A DNA stretch of 64,000 nucleotides from Kingella oralis. Its GTDB lineage: Bacteria; Pseudomonadota; Gammaproteobacteria; Burkholderiales; Neisseriaceae. The notes below the pieces were generated by a model. The model made no database searches. It saw only the letters and a list, made by a program, of their open reading frames with translations, and was not told the origin of the DNA. Below are positions 15,039 to 23,314 of the stretch, in pieces. Position numbers and translations under genes: made by a program. The DNA lies in contig NZ_CP059569.1 of NCBI RefSeq assembly GCF_014054985.1, positions 992,001-1,056,000 on the forward strand, in the 5' to 3' direction. Within the stretch, counting starts at the first letter, position 1; each line of letters begins with the position of its first letter.

Positions 15039-16388
15039 ATGGATGATTTATTTGCGCCCGGCGCGCTATCGGTGAGCGAGTTAAATAGTATCGCAGACGA
15101 ATTGTTAGGACAGCAGTTTCTCGGCGTGTGGGTGGCGGGGGAGGTGTCTAATTTAACGCGGGCGGCGAGCGGGCATTATTATTTTTTGCTGAAAGACGAT
15201 TTGGCGCAGGTGCGTTGCACTTTGTTTAAATTTGCGGCGGCGCGTTTGGCGCAACCGTTGCGCGAGGGCGAACACATTGAAGTGTGCGGCAAGATTGGCA
15301 TTTATGCGGCGCGGGGCGAGTTCCAAATCAATGTGAACGAGGTGCGGCAAGTGGGGGTGGGGCAGCTTTTTGAGCGGTATGAACGGCTGAAAAAGAAGCT
15401 GGATGCGGAGGGATTGTTTGCGCCCGAGCGTAAACAGCGGCTGCCTGAAAACCCGCAGCGCATCGGTGTGGTAACCAGTTTGGCGGCGGCTGCGCTGCGC
15501 GATGTGGTTTCTACGCTGCGCCGTCGTGCGCCGCATATTGCGCTGGTGGTGTATCCCACGCCTGTGCAGGGGGCGGGCAGCGAGCAGCAGATTGCGCAGG
15601 CGATTCGGGCGGCGGATGAACGCGCGGAAGTGGATGTGCTGATTGTGTGCCGTGGTGGGGGCAGCTTGGAGGATTTGTGGGCGTTTAACGAGGAGGCGGT
15701 GGCGCGGGCGATTGCGGATTGCGCGTTGCCTGTAGTGAGCGGGGTGGGGCATGAAACGGATTTTACGCTGGTGGATTTTGTGGCGGATGTGCGCGCGCCT
15801 ACGCCCACGGGGGCGGCAGAATTGGTGAGCCCGAACCGCGCGGAATTGCTGCATAAGCTGGCGAATTATCAGGCGCGTTTTCAGGCTGCCTTGCAGCAGC
15901 GTTATCAGAATGCGGCGCAACAGATGGATTTTTTGGCGAAGCAGTTGCAGCATCCGCGCCAAAAATGGCAAACGCAGCGGGCGCAAGTGGCGCAGTGGCA
16001 CGCGCAATTAACATGGGCGATGGGGCAGCAACTTGGTGGGCAACGGCATCGCTTGACACAAGCGGCACAGGCGTTGCGTGGGCAACAGCCTGATGTGGCG
16101 CGTTTGCAGCAGCGGGTGGAGCGGTTTCAGGCTGCTTTGTCGTTTGGCTGGCAAACGCGGTTTCAGGCTGCATCGGCGCGGCTGGCGAAGCAGGCGGATG
16201 TGTTGGCGGCGATGTCGCCGCACGCGGTGTTGGAGCGGGGCTTTGCGATTGTGCATAATGCGCGAGGGCAGGTGGTGCGCGATGCGGATTCGTTGAAGCA
16301 GGGGCAGACATTGCACGTTTCGTTTGCGCATGGGGCGAGCGATGTGCAGGTTTTGAGTTTGCAAAAGCAGGGGGATTTGTTTGATTAG
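15039..16388 (+). CDS. xseA: Exodeoxyribonuclease VII large subunit
   Basis: 449 residues (E. coli XseA 456). The N-terminal OB-fold runs through VWVAGEVSNLTRAASGHYYFLLKDD. The catalytic domain carries PQRIGVVTSLAAAALRDV, VLIVCRGGGSLEDLWAFNEE and PVVSGVGHETDFTLVDFVADVRAPTPTGAAEL. A long coiled coil follows (~290-400). With XseB it degrades single-stranded DNA to oligonucleotides in repair; xseB is not in this window. The start MDDLF matches the family; an earlier in-frame ATG would run back through the hup terminator. Two DUS words sit inside the coiled-coil region and read as FQAA. The gene is richer in GGC/GCG/GTG codons than hup. Confidence 0.95.
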   Translation: MDDLFAPGALSVSELNSIADELLGQQFLGVWVAGEVSNLTRAASGHYYFLLKDDLAQVRCTLFKFAAARLAQPLREGEHIEVCGKIGIYAARGEFQINVNEVRQVGVGQLFERYERLKKKLDAEGLFAPERKQRLPENPQRIGVVTSLAAAALRDVVSTLRRRAPHIALVVYPTPVQGAGSEQQIAQAIRAADERAEVDVLIVCRGGGSLEDLWAFNEEAVARAIADCALPVVSGVGHETDFTLVDFVADVRAPTPTGAAELVSPNRAELLHKLANYQARFQAALQQRYQNAAQQMDFLAKQLQHPRQKWQTQRAQVAQWHAQLTWAMGQQLGGQRHRLTQAAQALRGQQPDVARLQQRVERFQAALSFGWQTRFQAASARLAKQADVLAAMSPHAVLERGFAIVHNARGQVVRDADSLKQGQTLHVSFAHGASDVQVLSLQKQGDLFD

Positions 16389-16426
16389 GCAGCCTGAAAA
16401 CGGGGTAGGGTGGTTTCAGGCTGCCT
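16386..16426. terminator. Inverted DUS pair overlapping xseA stop
   Basis: taggcagcctgaaaa shares its first bases with the xseA stop codon TAG and faces tttcaggctgcct across 13 bases. Confidence 0.6.
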
Positions 16427-16441
16427 TTGGCTGGTACGATG

Positions 16442-16560
16442 AGGCAGCCTGAAATCTAAAATGAAGCGGCGACGGCTTGTTGCCACATGCTTTTTGTTTG
16501 ACAAGATGTCGGCGAGCCGCCGACGCTCTATCGGGTGCAGGTTTTGTAGAGATTTCAGGC
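16442..16560 (-). repeat. GC-rich double-hairpin repeat, copy 2
   Basis: Reverse orientation relative to copy 1. Contains GTCGGCGAGCCGCCGAC (the complement of the consensus palindrome) and GGCGACGGCTTGTTGCC, separated by about 30 bases. A DUS flanks each side. Confidence 0.7.
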
Positions 16561-16638
16561 TACCTTTGTTTACGCGATAAGGCAGCCTGAAAATGGAAAC
16601 GCGGGCGCGGAAGTTGGGCAGCTTGAAATGTTTACCCG

Positions 16639-16679
16639 CGCTCCTACGGCTTGCTGGCAAGCCGTGCGCCGGCAAAGGA
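16639..16679 (+). repeat. Short palindromic repeat family, copy 1
   Basis: Core ACGGCTTGCTGGCAAGCCGT forms a hairpin, followed by GCGCCGGCAAA. Related copies lie at 44949-44980 and, inverted, at 55973-56004. Confidence 0.65.
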
Positions 16680-16946
16680 TGATTGGCTGGTTGGATGTTT
16701 GGATTGATTGGGCGATGGGCTGATTTTATTTTCAGGCTGCCTTTGTTGGCATGATGGGGCAGCTGAAAATATCAACGGCATTTGCCTTGCCGCTCAACCG
16801 ATGGCAAACGATTAGACAATTTTGATTTTCAGGCTGCCTCACCCCAATCCGCGCATCAAGGCAGCCTGAAAACGCCGCAATAGACTTTCAGGCTGCCTAA
16901 AAATATAATCCAGCCCTTCAACCACCTTGCTTAAATAGGAATCCAA

Positions 16947-17813
16947 ATGGCATTAGCTTCTCTTTTCACCTTGCTGGACGACATCGCTTCTGTGCTCGAC
17001 GATGTGGCGTTGATGACCAAAGTTGCCGCCAAAAAAACCGCAGGAGTGGTAGGCGACGATTTGGCGTTGAATGCCAACCAAGTAACGGGCGCGGCGGCGG
17101 AGCGGGAAATTCCGATTGTGTGGGAAGTGGCGAAAGGCTCGTTCATCAACAAGCTTATCCTGATTCCGATTGCGCTGTTGCTGGCGGCGTTTGCCCCCAA
17201 ATGGATTACGCCCCTGCTGATGGTGGGCGGCGCATATTTGTGTTTTGAAGGCGCGGAAAAGCTGCTGCACAAATTTTTGCCGCACCATCAGCACTCTGGC
17301 GATGAAGTGATAACCGATTCATTAAATTCGGAAAAAGACAAAATACGCGGCGCGATTCGCACCGATTTTATTTTGTCGGCAGAGATTGTGATTTTGGCGT
17401 TGGGCGCGATTGACAGCATCGGCAATGCGACCATGCTGGGCAAAGTGCTGGCGTTGTCGCTGGTGGGCGTGGGGATGACGGTTGCCGTGTATGGCTTGGT
17501 GGCGATGATTGTGAAAACCGATGATTTCGGCTTTTATCTGATGCGCAAACCGAGCAAAATCATGTGGTGGCTGGGCAAAGGCTTGGTGCGGGTTGTGCCT
17601 TGGCTGATGCGCGGTTTGAGCGTGGCGGGCACGCTGGCGATGTTCCTTGTGGGCGGCGGCATTTTTATGCACAACGTCGCTTGGCTGCATCATTTTCAAT
17701 GGAACAATTTTTCGGCGGATACGGGCTTCACCATCGGCGTGGGCATGGCGGTGGGCGCGCTGGCGTGTGCGCTAGTGTTGCCGTTGAGCAAAATGCTGGG
17801 CAAGCGGCATTGA
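16947..17813 (+). CDS. yedI: DUF808 family inner-membrane protein (YedI)
   Basis: 288 residues. It begins MALASLFTLLDDIASVLDDVALMTKVAAKKTAGVVGDDLALNA, the hallmark N-terminus of DUF808/YedI proteins. Five to six hydrophobic segments follow (about residues 68-100, 140-165, 167-192, 205-240, 253-280). It is an integral inner-membrane protein of unknown function. The family is about 300 residues long, so this is full length. The start is supported by the conserved N-terminus. A palindromic terminator separates it from ackA. No DUS lies inside the coding region, in contrast to many neighbours. Confidence 0.92.
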   Translation: MALASLFTLLDDIASVLDDVALMTKVAAKKTAGVVGDDLALNANQVTGAAAEREIPIVWEVAKGSFINKLILIPIALLLAAFAPKWITPLLMVGGAYLCFEGAEKLLHKFLPHHQHSGDEVITDSLNSEKDKIRGAIRTDFILSAEIVILALGAIDSIGNATMLGKVLALSLVGVGMTVAVYGLVAMIVKTDDFGFYLMRKPSKIMWWLGKGLVRVVPWLMRGLSVAGTLAMFLVGGGIFMHNVAWLHHFQWNNFSADTGFTIGVGMAVGALACALVLPLSKMLGKRH

Positions 17814-17847
17814 GGTAGCCTGAAAATCAGTAAAGCCAAAACGAAAA

Positions 17848-17869
17848 CCCCCGATATCGGGGGCTTTTT
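17848..17869 (+). terminator. Intrinsic terminator after yedI
   Basis: The perfect palindrome CCCCCGATATCGGGGG is followed by CTTTTT. A variant DUS (aggtagcctgaaaa) lies just upstream. Confidence 0.75.
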
Positions 17870-17944
17870 CATGCTAGAATGCGCAGGTTTTTTTGGGCGC
17901 AAGCCTGATTAACTTCACAACTTTATTTAAAGGACATCTCAATC

Positions 17945-19141
17945 ATGACAGATAAACTGATTTTGGTATTGAACTGTGGCTCATCATCGCTCAAAGGCGC
18001 GGTATTAAACAACGACAACGGCGATGTGTTGATGACGTGCTTGGCAGAAAAAATGGGCTTGCCCGATGCCTACATCACATTCAAAGTAAACGGCGAAAAA
18101 GAGCGCGTGGAATTGGCACACGCGCCCAACCACACGGGCGCGGTGGAAGCCTTGTTGGCAGAATTGAAAAAATTGGGGCTGTATGAAAAAGTCGGCGCAA
18201 TCGGTCATCGCGTGGTGAGCGGCGGCGAACTGTATAGCGACTCTGTTTTGATTACAGACGAAGTGATTGCAGGCATTGAAAAATGTATCCCACTCGCTCC
18301 ATTGCACAACCCCGCGCACTTGCTCGGTATCCACGCCGCGCGCAAATATTTCGTAGGCTTGCCCAATGTTGCCGTGTTTGACACCGCATTCCACCAAACC
18401 ATGCCCGAACACGCCTATATCTACGCCATTCCGCGCAAATACTACACCGATTTGGGCTTGCGCCGTTATGGCGCGCACGGCACCAGCTACCGCTTTGTAG
18501 CCGAAGAAGCCGCACGCTTTATGGGCAAAGACAGCAGTAACCTGAAACTGGTGATCGCCCACTTGGGCAACGGCGCATCCATCGCTGCCGTGCGCAATGG
18601 CAAATGTATGGACACCAGCATGGGTTTAACCCCATTGGAAGGCTTGGTAATGGGCACCCGCTCTGGCGACATTGACCCCAGCGTGTTCTCATTCTTGGCA
18701 AACAACGCAGGCATGAACATCCAACAAATTACCGATATGTTGAACAAAGAAAGCGGCTTGCTGGGCATTTCAGGCTTGTCTAACGACTGCCGCACCATTG
18801 AAGAAAACGCCGAACAAGGACACGCAGGCGCAGTATTGGCGTTGGAAATTTTCTCCTACCGCTTGGCTAAATACATCGCTGCCATGGCAGTTGCCGCAGG
18901 CGGCTTGGATGCGGTGGTGTTCACTGGCGGCATCGGCGAAAACTCCAACACCATCCGCGAAAAAGTATTGACATACTGCGCGTTCTTGGGCTTGAAAGCC
19001 GACCACGAGCGCAACCTCGCCGCACGTTTCGGCAATGGTGGCTACATCACCGCCGAAAACAGCCCCGTGACTGGCGTAGTCATCCCCACCAACGAAGAAT
19101 TGATGATTGCACACGACACCGCGCGTTTGTCTGGCTTGTAA
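17945..19141 (+). CDS. ackA: Acetate kinase
   Basis: 398 residues, typical length. The phosphate-1 loop LVLNCGSSSLKG is at residues ~7-18. HRVVSGGE, VFDTAFHQTMP, GAHGTSYRFVA, VIAHLGNGASIAAV and DVVFTGGIGENS-type (here DAVVFTGGIGENS) motifs are all present, including the substrate-site Arg and the catalytic Asp of FDTAFH. It interconverts acetyl phosphate plus ADP with acetate plus ATP. No pta gene is adjacent; instead the next gene encodes phosphoketolase, which makes acetyl phosphate directly. A good -10-like region and an AAAGGACA ribosome site precede it. A DUS-pair terminator follows. Confidence 0.98.
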   Translation: MTDKLILVLNCGSSSLKGAVLNNDNGDVLMTCLAEKMGLPDAYITFKVNGEKERVELAHAPNHTGAVEALLAELKKLGLYEKVGAIGHRVVSGGELYSDSVLITDEVIAGIEKCIPLAPLHNPAHLLGIHAARKYFVGLPNVAVFDTAFHQTMPEHAYIYAIPRKYYTDLGLRRYGAHGTSYRFVAEEAARFMGKDSSNLKLVIAHLGNGASIAAVRNGKCMDTSMGLTPLEGLVMGTRSGDIDPSVFSFLANNAGMNIQQITDMLNKESGLLGISGLSNDCRTIEENAEQGHAGAVLALEIFSYRLAKYIAAMAVAAGGLDAVVFTGGIGENSNTIREKVLTYCAFLGLKADHERNLAARFGNGGYITAENSPVTGVVIPTNEELMIAHDTARLSGL

Positions 19142-19168
19142 TTTAATCACGCCGTTGCTAGCATAATT

Positions 19169-19203
19169 AAGGCAGCCTGAAATTTAGTTTTCAGGCTGCC
19201 TTT
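19169..19203. terminator. Inverted DUS pair with T-run after ackA
   Basis: aaggcagcctgaaa and tttcaggctgcctt form a stem around a 6-base loop, followed by TTGTTT. Probable strong terminator separating ackA from xfp. Confidence 0.7.
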
Positions 19204-19241
19204 GTTTATGCGCAATTTATGCGCAAACTATTCTAGTTTTA

Positions 19242-19271
19242 TTACAAAAATCGGGGCAAAGGGAGTATGAT
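19242..19271 (+). promoter_or_regulatory. Candidate promoter for xfp
   Basis: -10 TATGAT (19266-19271) is preceded by TTACAA (19242-19247) with an 18-base spacer, about 45 bases before the xfp ATG. Both boxes are near-consensus only. Confidence 0.4.
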
Positions 19272-19315
19272 TGCACACCGTAATCCATTGTAAACAACGA
19301 TAGAAAGAGAAAAAT

Positions 19316-21691
19316 ATGCAAAACACGCAATTTGACACTCCCGAATACCTTGCCAAAGTAGATGCTTGGTGGCGCGCTGCCAACTACATTTCCGCCGCGC
19401 AAATGTATTTAAAAGACAACCCATTGCTCAAAAAACCGCTCACTGCCAACGATGTTAAAGCGCACCCCATTGGGCATTGGGGAACGGTACCGGGGCAAAA
19501 TTTCATCTATGCCCACTTAAACCGCGCCATCAACAAATACGATGTAGATATGTTCTACATTGAAGGGCCAGGGCATGGCGGGCAAGTGATGGTGTCCAAT
19601 TCCTATCTTGACCACAGCTACACCGACATCTATCCCGAAATCACGCAAGACGAAGCAGGGCTGAAAAAGCTGTGCAAAATTTTCTCATTCCCTGGCGGCA
19701 TCGCTTCGCACGCCGCGCCTGAAACCCCTGGTTCTATCCACGAGGGCGGCGAATTGGGCTACGCCTTGTCGCACGCATTTGGCGCGGTGTTGGATAACCC
19801 CAACATCATCGCCGCTGCCGTGATTGGCGATGGCGAAGCGGAAACTGGACCTTTGTGCGCAGGCTGGTTTGGCAACACCTTTATCAACCCTGTAAACGAT
19901 GGCGCAGTATTGCCGATTTTGTATTTAAACGGCGGCAAAATCCACAACCCCACCATTTTGGCGCGTAAAACCGATGCCGAATTAACCCAATATTTCAACG
20001 GCATGGGCTGGGAGCCGATTTTTGTGGAAGTGAGCGACCCCGCCCATAGCCACGCCATCATGGCGCAAAAATTAGACGAAGCCGTTGAACGCATTTTGGC
20101 GATTTGGCAAGATGCACGCAGCCGCAGCGCAAACGATGCCACCATGCCCCGTTGGCCCGTGTTGGTGGCACGCATTCCCAAAGGCTGGACTGGGCCGAAA
20201 ACATGGAACGGCGAGCCGATTGAAGGCGGTTTCCGCGCCCACCAAGTGCCGATTCCCACCAATTCACACGATATGAGCACCGCCGATGCGCTGGAAGCAT
20301 GGCTGCGCAGCTATCGCCCCGAAGAATTGTTTGACGACAACGGCCGCTTTTTAGACAAATGGCGCGAAATTTCGCCCAAAGGCGCAAAACGGATGTCGGT
20401 GCACCCGATTACCAATGGTGGCGTTGCGCCCAAGGCTTTGGTGATGCCCGATTGGACGAAACACGCGCTAAAAATTGGCACTCCTGGTAGCCAAGATGCG
20501 CAAGATATGATTGAGTGCGGACGCTTGATGGCGGATGTGATTACCGCCAACCCCGATAATTTCCGCATCTTTGGCCCAGACGAAACCAAATCCAACCGCT
20601 TGAACGAAGTGTTTAAAGTAACCAACCGTCAATGGCTGGGCGTGCGCGATGCGGCGTATGACGAATGGATTGCGCCTGTTGGGCGTGTGATTGATTCGCA
20701 GCTGTCTGAACACCAAGCCGAGGGCTTTTTGGAAGGCTACGTTTTAACGGGGCGGCATGGCTTTTTTGCCAGCTACGAATCGTTCTTGCGCGTGGTAGAT
20801 TCTATGATTACCCAGCATTTCAAATGGTTGCGCAAATGCAAAACCCACGCGCCTTGGCGCAAGGATTATCCATCGCTGAACTTGATTGCCACTTCCACCG
20901 TGTTCCAGCAAGACCACAATGGCTACACCCACCAAGACCCCGGCTTGCTCACCCATTTGGCAGAGAAAAAGCCCGAATTTGTGCGCGAATATTTGCCCGC
21001 CGATGCCAACACGCTGTTGGCGGTGATGAGTGAAGCCTTAACTTCGCGCGACCGCATCAATTTAATCGTGTCGTCTAAACACTTGCGCCCGCAGTTTTAC
21101 AGCGCGGACGAAGCCAAAGAATTGGTGCGCGAGGGCTACAAAATCATCGAATGGGCATCCACTTGCCACGATGGCGAGCCTGATGTGGTGATTGCGGCGG
21201 CGGGCACAGAGCCAAACATGGAAGCGTTGGCGGCGATTAACGTGTTGCACAAACACTATCCCGAAATGAAAATCCGCTTTATCAACGTGGTGGACATTTT
21301 GAAACTGCGCCACCCCAGCATAGACCCGCGCGGTTTGAGCGATGAGGCGTTTGACGCGCTGTTTACGCGCGACAAACCCGTTGTATTCTGCTTCCACGGC
21401 TATGAAAACATGGTGCGCGACATTTTCTTCCCGCGCCACAACCGCAATGTGCGCATTCACGGCTACCGCGAAAACGGCGACATCACCACGCCGTTTGATA
21501 TGCGCGTGTTGTCGGAAATGGACCGATTCCACGTTGCCAAGGATGCCGCGCAAGCCGTTTACGGCGAAAAAGCAGCGGATTTTGCCAACAAAATGGATGA
21601 AACCATCCAGTTCCACCGCAGCTATATCCGCGAACACGGCAAGGATATTCCCGAAGTGGCGGAATGGAAATGGCAGCCGTTGGCTAAATAA
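19316..21691 (+). CDS. xfp: Phosphoketolase (xylulose-5-P/fructose-6-P)
   Basis: 791 residues, normal for the XFP family. Diagnostic motifs: HPIGHWGTVPGQNFIYAHLNR, EGPGHGGQ and SYLDHSYTDIYPEIT near the N-terminus; SIHEGGELGYALSHAFGAV; the thiamine-diphosphate/Mg motif GDGEAETGPL near residue 171; and the C-terminal LRHPSIDPRGLSD and FCFHGYENMVRDIFF. It cleaves xylulose-5-phosphate (and often fructose-6-phosphate) with phosphate to give acetyl phosphate. It lies directly after ackA, which would convert that product to acetate with ATP gain. A gap containing its own candidate promoter separates them, so co-transcription is uncertain. GAAAGAGAAAA gives only a modest ribosome site. Confidence 0.97.
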   Translation: MQNTQFDTPEYLAKVDAWWRAANYISAAQMYLKDNPLLKKPLTANDVKAHPIGHWGTVPGQNFIYAHLNRAINKYDVDMFYIEGPGHGGQVMVSNSYLDHSYTDIYPEITQDEAGLKKLCKIFSFPGGIASHAAPETPGSIHEGGELGYALSHAFGAVLDNPNIIAAAVIGDGEAETGPLCAGWFGNTFINPVNDGAVLPILYLNGGKIHNPTILARKTDAELTQYFNGMGWEPIFVEVSDPAHSHAIMAQKLDEAVERILAIWQDARSRSANDATMPRWPVLVARIPKGWTGPKTWNGEPIEGGFRAHQVPIPTNSHDMSTADALEAWLRSYRPEELFDDNGRFLDKWREISPKGAKRMSVHPITNGGVAPKALVMPDWTKHALKIGTPGSQDAQDMIECGRLMADVITANPDNFRIFGPDETKSNRLNEVFKVTNRQWLGVRDAAYDEWIAPVGRVIDSQLSEHQAEGFLEGYVLTGRHGFFASYESFLRVVDSMITQHFKWLRKCKTHAPWRKDYPSLNLIATSTVFQQDHNGYTHQDPGLLTHLAEKKPEFVREYLPADANTLLAVMSEALTSRDRINLIVSSKHLRPQFYSADEAKELVREGYKIIEWASTCHDGEPDVVIAAAGTEPNMEALAAINVLHKHYPEMKIRFINVVDILKLRHPSIDPRGLSDEAFDALFTRDKPVVFCFHGYENMVRDIFFPRHNRNVRIHGYRENGDITTPFDMRVLSEMDRFHVAKDAAQAVYGEKAADFANKMDETIQFHRSYIREHGKDIPEVAEWKWQPLAK

Positions 21692-21709
21692 GGCAGCCTG
21701 AAAAAGAGT

Positions 21710-21750
21710 AGGCAGCCTGAAAATGCTTGAATGCGTTTTCAGGCTGCCTT
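21710..21750. terminator. Inverted DUS pair after xfp
   Basis: aggcagcctgaaaa and ttttcaggctgcctt lie around a 12-base loop. Another direct DUS overlaps the xfp stop (21690-21704). Confidence 0.6.
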
Positions 21751-21804
21751 TGGTTTGGACGAAGGGTTTGCAATAAAGGTTTTAATTATTGTTGTTGTTT
21801 ATTA

Positions 21805-21893
21805 GTAGGTCGGACATTTATGCCCGACAAATACTCACGCATTTATCTTAATACGCTAAATTTAAAAACGTCGGGCATAAATGCCCGACCTAC
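21805..21893. repeat. Inverted-repeat element (MITE-like), copy 1
   Basis: 89 bp with 24-bp ends: the left end begins GTAGGTCGGACATTTATG, and the right end is its complement with one mismatch. Each end is itself a small palindrome (GGxCAT..ATGCCC). The interior is AT-rich and non-coding. The second copy is at 56215-56302. The ~30 bases after both copies are also shared and end in a DUS. Confidence 0.75.
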
Positions 21894-21941
21894 TTAGGTT
21901 TTGGCAAAGGTTTCAGGCTGCCTATATCGCTGCCAACACCA

Positions 21942-21981
21942 AAGGCAACCTGAAACCAGTACCCCCAGTTTCAGGCTGCCT
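21942..21981. terminator. DUS-variant inverted pair downstream of sucB
   Basis: aggcaacctgaaa (one substitution) faces tttcaggctgcct across about 14 bases. On the minus strand it would terminate the sucA-sucB transcript. Confidence 0.45.
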
Positions 21982-22000
21982 TTTATTCACCGCGCAACAA

Positions 22001-23179
22001 TCAAATATCCAACACCAGCCGTGCAGGGTCTTCCAGCAATTCTTTAATCGTAACCAGCGTGAGCACGGCTTCGCGCCCGTCGATAATGCGGTGGTCATAC
22101 GACAGCGCGAGATACATCATCGGGCGCACCACGATTTCGCCGTTTTCCACCACCGCGCGCTCTTTGGTGGCGTGCATGCCCAAAATGGCGGATTGCGGCG
22201 GGTTGATAATCGGCGTGGACATCATCGAGCCGAACGTGCCGCCGTTGGTGATGCTGAACGTGCCGCCTGTCAAATCTTCAATCGCAATTTTGCCGTCTTT
22301 GGCTTTTGCCGCGTAATCGGCGATGGCGCGTTCAATGTCGGCGATGCTCATTTGGTCGGCGTCGCGCAAAATGGGCACAACCAGGCCGCGCGGGCTGCCG
22401 ATGGCGATGCCGATGTCAAAATAGCCATGATAAACAATATCTTTGCCGTCCACCGATGCGTTCACCACGGGGTATTTTTTCAGCGCGGCAACGGCGGCTT
22501 TCACAAAGAACGACATAAAACCCAGCTTCACGCCGTATGTTTTTTCAAATTTGTCTTTGTATTTGGCGCGCAAATCCATTACAGGCTTCATGTTGACTTC
22601 GTTAAACGTGGTCAAAATGGCGTTTTGCGCTTGCGATTCCAGCAAACGTTCCGCCACCCGCGCGCGCAAACGGCTCATCGGCACGTGCTGTTCAAAGCGT
22701 TCGCCCGCAGGCAGTGCGGCAGCCTGAAAGGCAGGGGCGGCTTTGGGCGCGGCAGGCACGTTTTGCACGTCTTCTTTCAACACGCGGCCGCCACGCCCCG
22801 AGCCTTGGATTTGGCTCACGTCCACGCCTTTTTCGGCGGCGAGTTTGGCGGCGGCGGGCATGGCAACGCCCGTTTGGCTGTTAGACGCTGGCGCAGCAGA
22901 GGCAGCCTGAATTTCGGCAGGCGCGGCTTGCGCGGCAACGGCTGCAGTATCAATTTTGGCGAGCAGTTGCTGCGTGGTAACGGTTTCGCCGTCTTGCACC
23001 ACAATCTCCACCAACACGCCCGCTTGCGGCGCAGGTACTTCCAGCACCACTTTATCGGTTTCAATGTCTACCAGCGTTTCATCGCGGGCAACGCTTTCGC
23101 CCACTTTTTTATACCATTTGAGCAAGGTGCCCTCGGTGATGCTTTCGGCAAATACGGGTACGTTTACTTCAACAATCAT
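22001..23179 (-). CDS. sucB: 2-oxoglutarate dehydrogenase E2 (dihydrolipoyl succinyltransferase)
   Basis: 392 residues (E. coli SucB 405). N-terminal lipoyl domain with the lipoylated Lys43 in IETDKVVLEVPAP. Ala/Pro linker. Peripheral subunit-binding domain AAAKLAAEKGVDVSQIQGSGRGGRVLKEDV (~103-135). Catalytic domain with SRLRARVAERLLESQAQNAILTTFNEV and the active-site YDHRIIDGREA near the end. It transfers succinyl groups to CoA in the TCA cycle. The start MIVEVNVP is set by the lipoyl domain; a longer upstream frame reads through DUS repeats. sucA lies upstream on the same strand, and a DUS pair sits in the 135-base gap between them. No lpd (E3) gene follows. Confidence 0.97.
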   Translation of the reverse strand: MIVEVNVPVFAESITEGTLLKWYKKVGESVARDETLVDIETDKVVLEVPAPQAGVLVEIVVQDGETVTTQQLLAKIDTAAVAAQAAPAEIQAASAAPASNSQTGVAMPAAAKLAAEKGVDVSQIQGSGRGGRVLKEDVQNVPAAPKAAPAFQAAALPAGERFEQHVPMSRLRARVAERLLESQAQNAILTTFNEVNMKPVMDLRAKYKDKFEKTYGVKLGFMSFFVKAAVAALKKYPVVNASVDGKDIVYHGYFDIGIAIGSPRGLVVPILRDADQMSIADIERAIADYAAKAKDGKIAIEDLTGGTFSITNGGTFGSMMSTPIINPPQSAILGMHATKERAVVENGEIVVRPMMYLALSYDHRIIDGREAVLTLVTIKELLEDPARLVLDI

Positions 23180-23212
23180 GATTTGTCTCCAATGGGGTTT
23201 AGTTTCACTCTT

Positions 23213-23303
23213 GGGCAGCCTGAAAACGGGAAAATGGCTTTCAGGCTGCCGTGTGTTTGTGCGAATAAGGGTTGGGGCGGGGCAACCGTTTTCAGGCTGC
23301 CTC
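23213..23303. repeat. DUS cluster between sucA and sucB
   Basis: gggcagcctgaaaa (23213-23226) pairs with tttcaggctgcc (23240-23251). A third word, ttttcaggctgcct, lies at about 23290-23303, next to the sucA stop. If the pair terminates transcription it would be partial, because sucB needs expression from sucA or from an unseen promoter. Confidence 0.5.
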
Positions 23304-23314
23304 AAACAGCACCG

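Larger units (their letters stand above)
16389..16946. other. Repeat-rich intergenic gap (558 bases)
   Basis: No gene is seen. It holds many DUS words on both strands, a reverse copy of the GC-rich double-hairpin repeat (about 16442-16560), and one copy of the short palindromic repeat around TACGGCTTGCTGGCAAGCCG (16639-16679). AT-richer sequence lies just before yedI. Confidence 0.7.
21692..22000. other. Convergent xfp/sucB gap with mobile-like inverted-repeat element
   Basis: No gene. It contains an inverted DUS pair (21710-21750), an 89-bp inverted-repeat element (21805-21893), and three further DUS or DUS-variant words between 21910 and 21983, just before the sucB end. Confidence 0.75.

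Noticed and set aside
15153..16007. A 284-codon minus-strand frame opposite xseA
   Set aside because: Arg/His-rich antisense shadow; xseA motifs are intact on the other strand.
16389..16946. CRISPR array
   Set aside because: The dense 12-base repeats are DUS words in both orientations with irregular spacing and no unique equal-length spacers; no cas genes are present.
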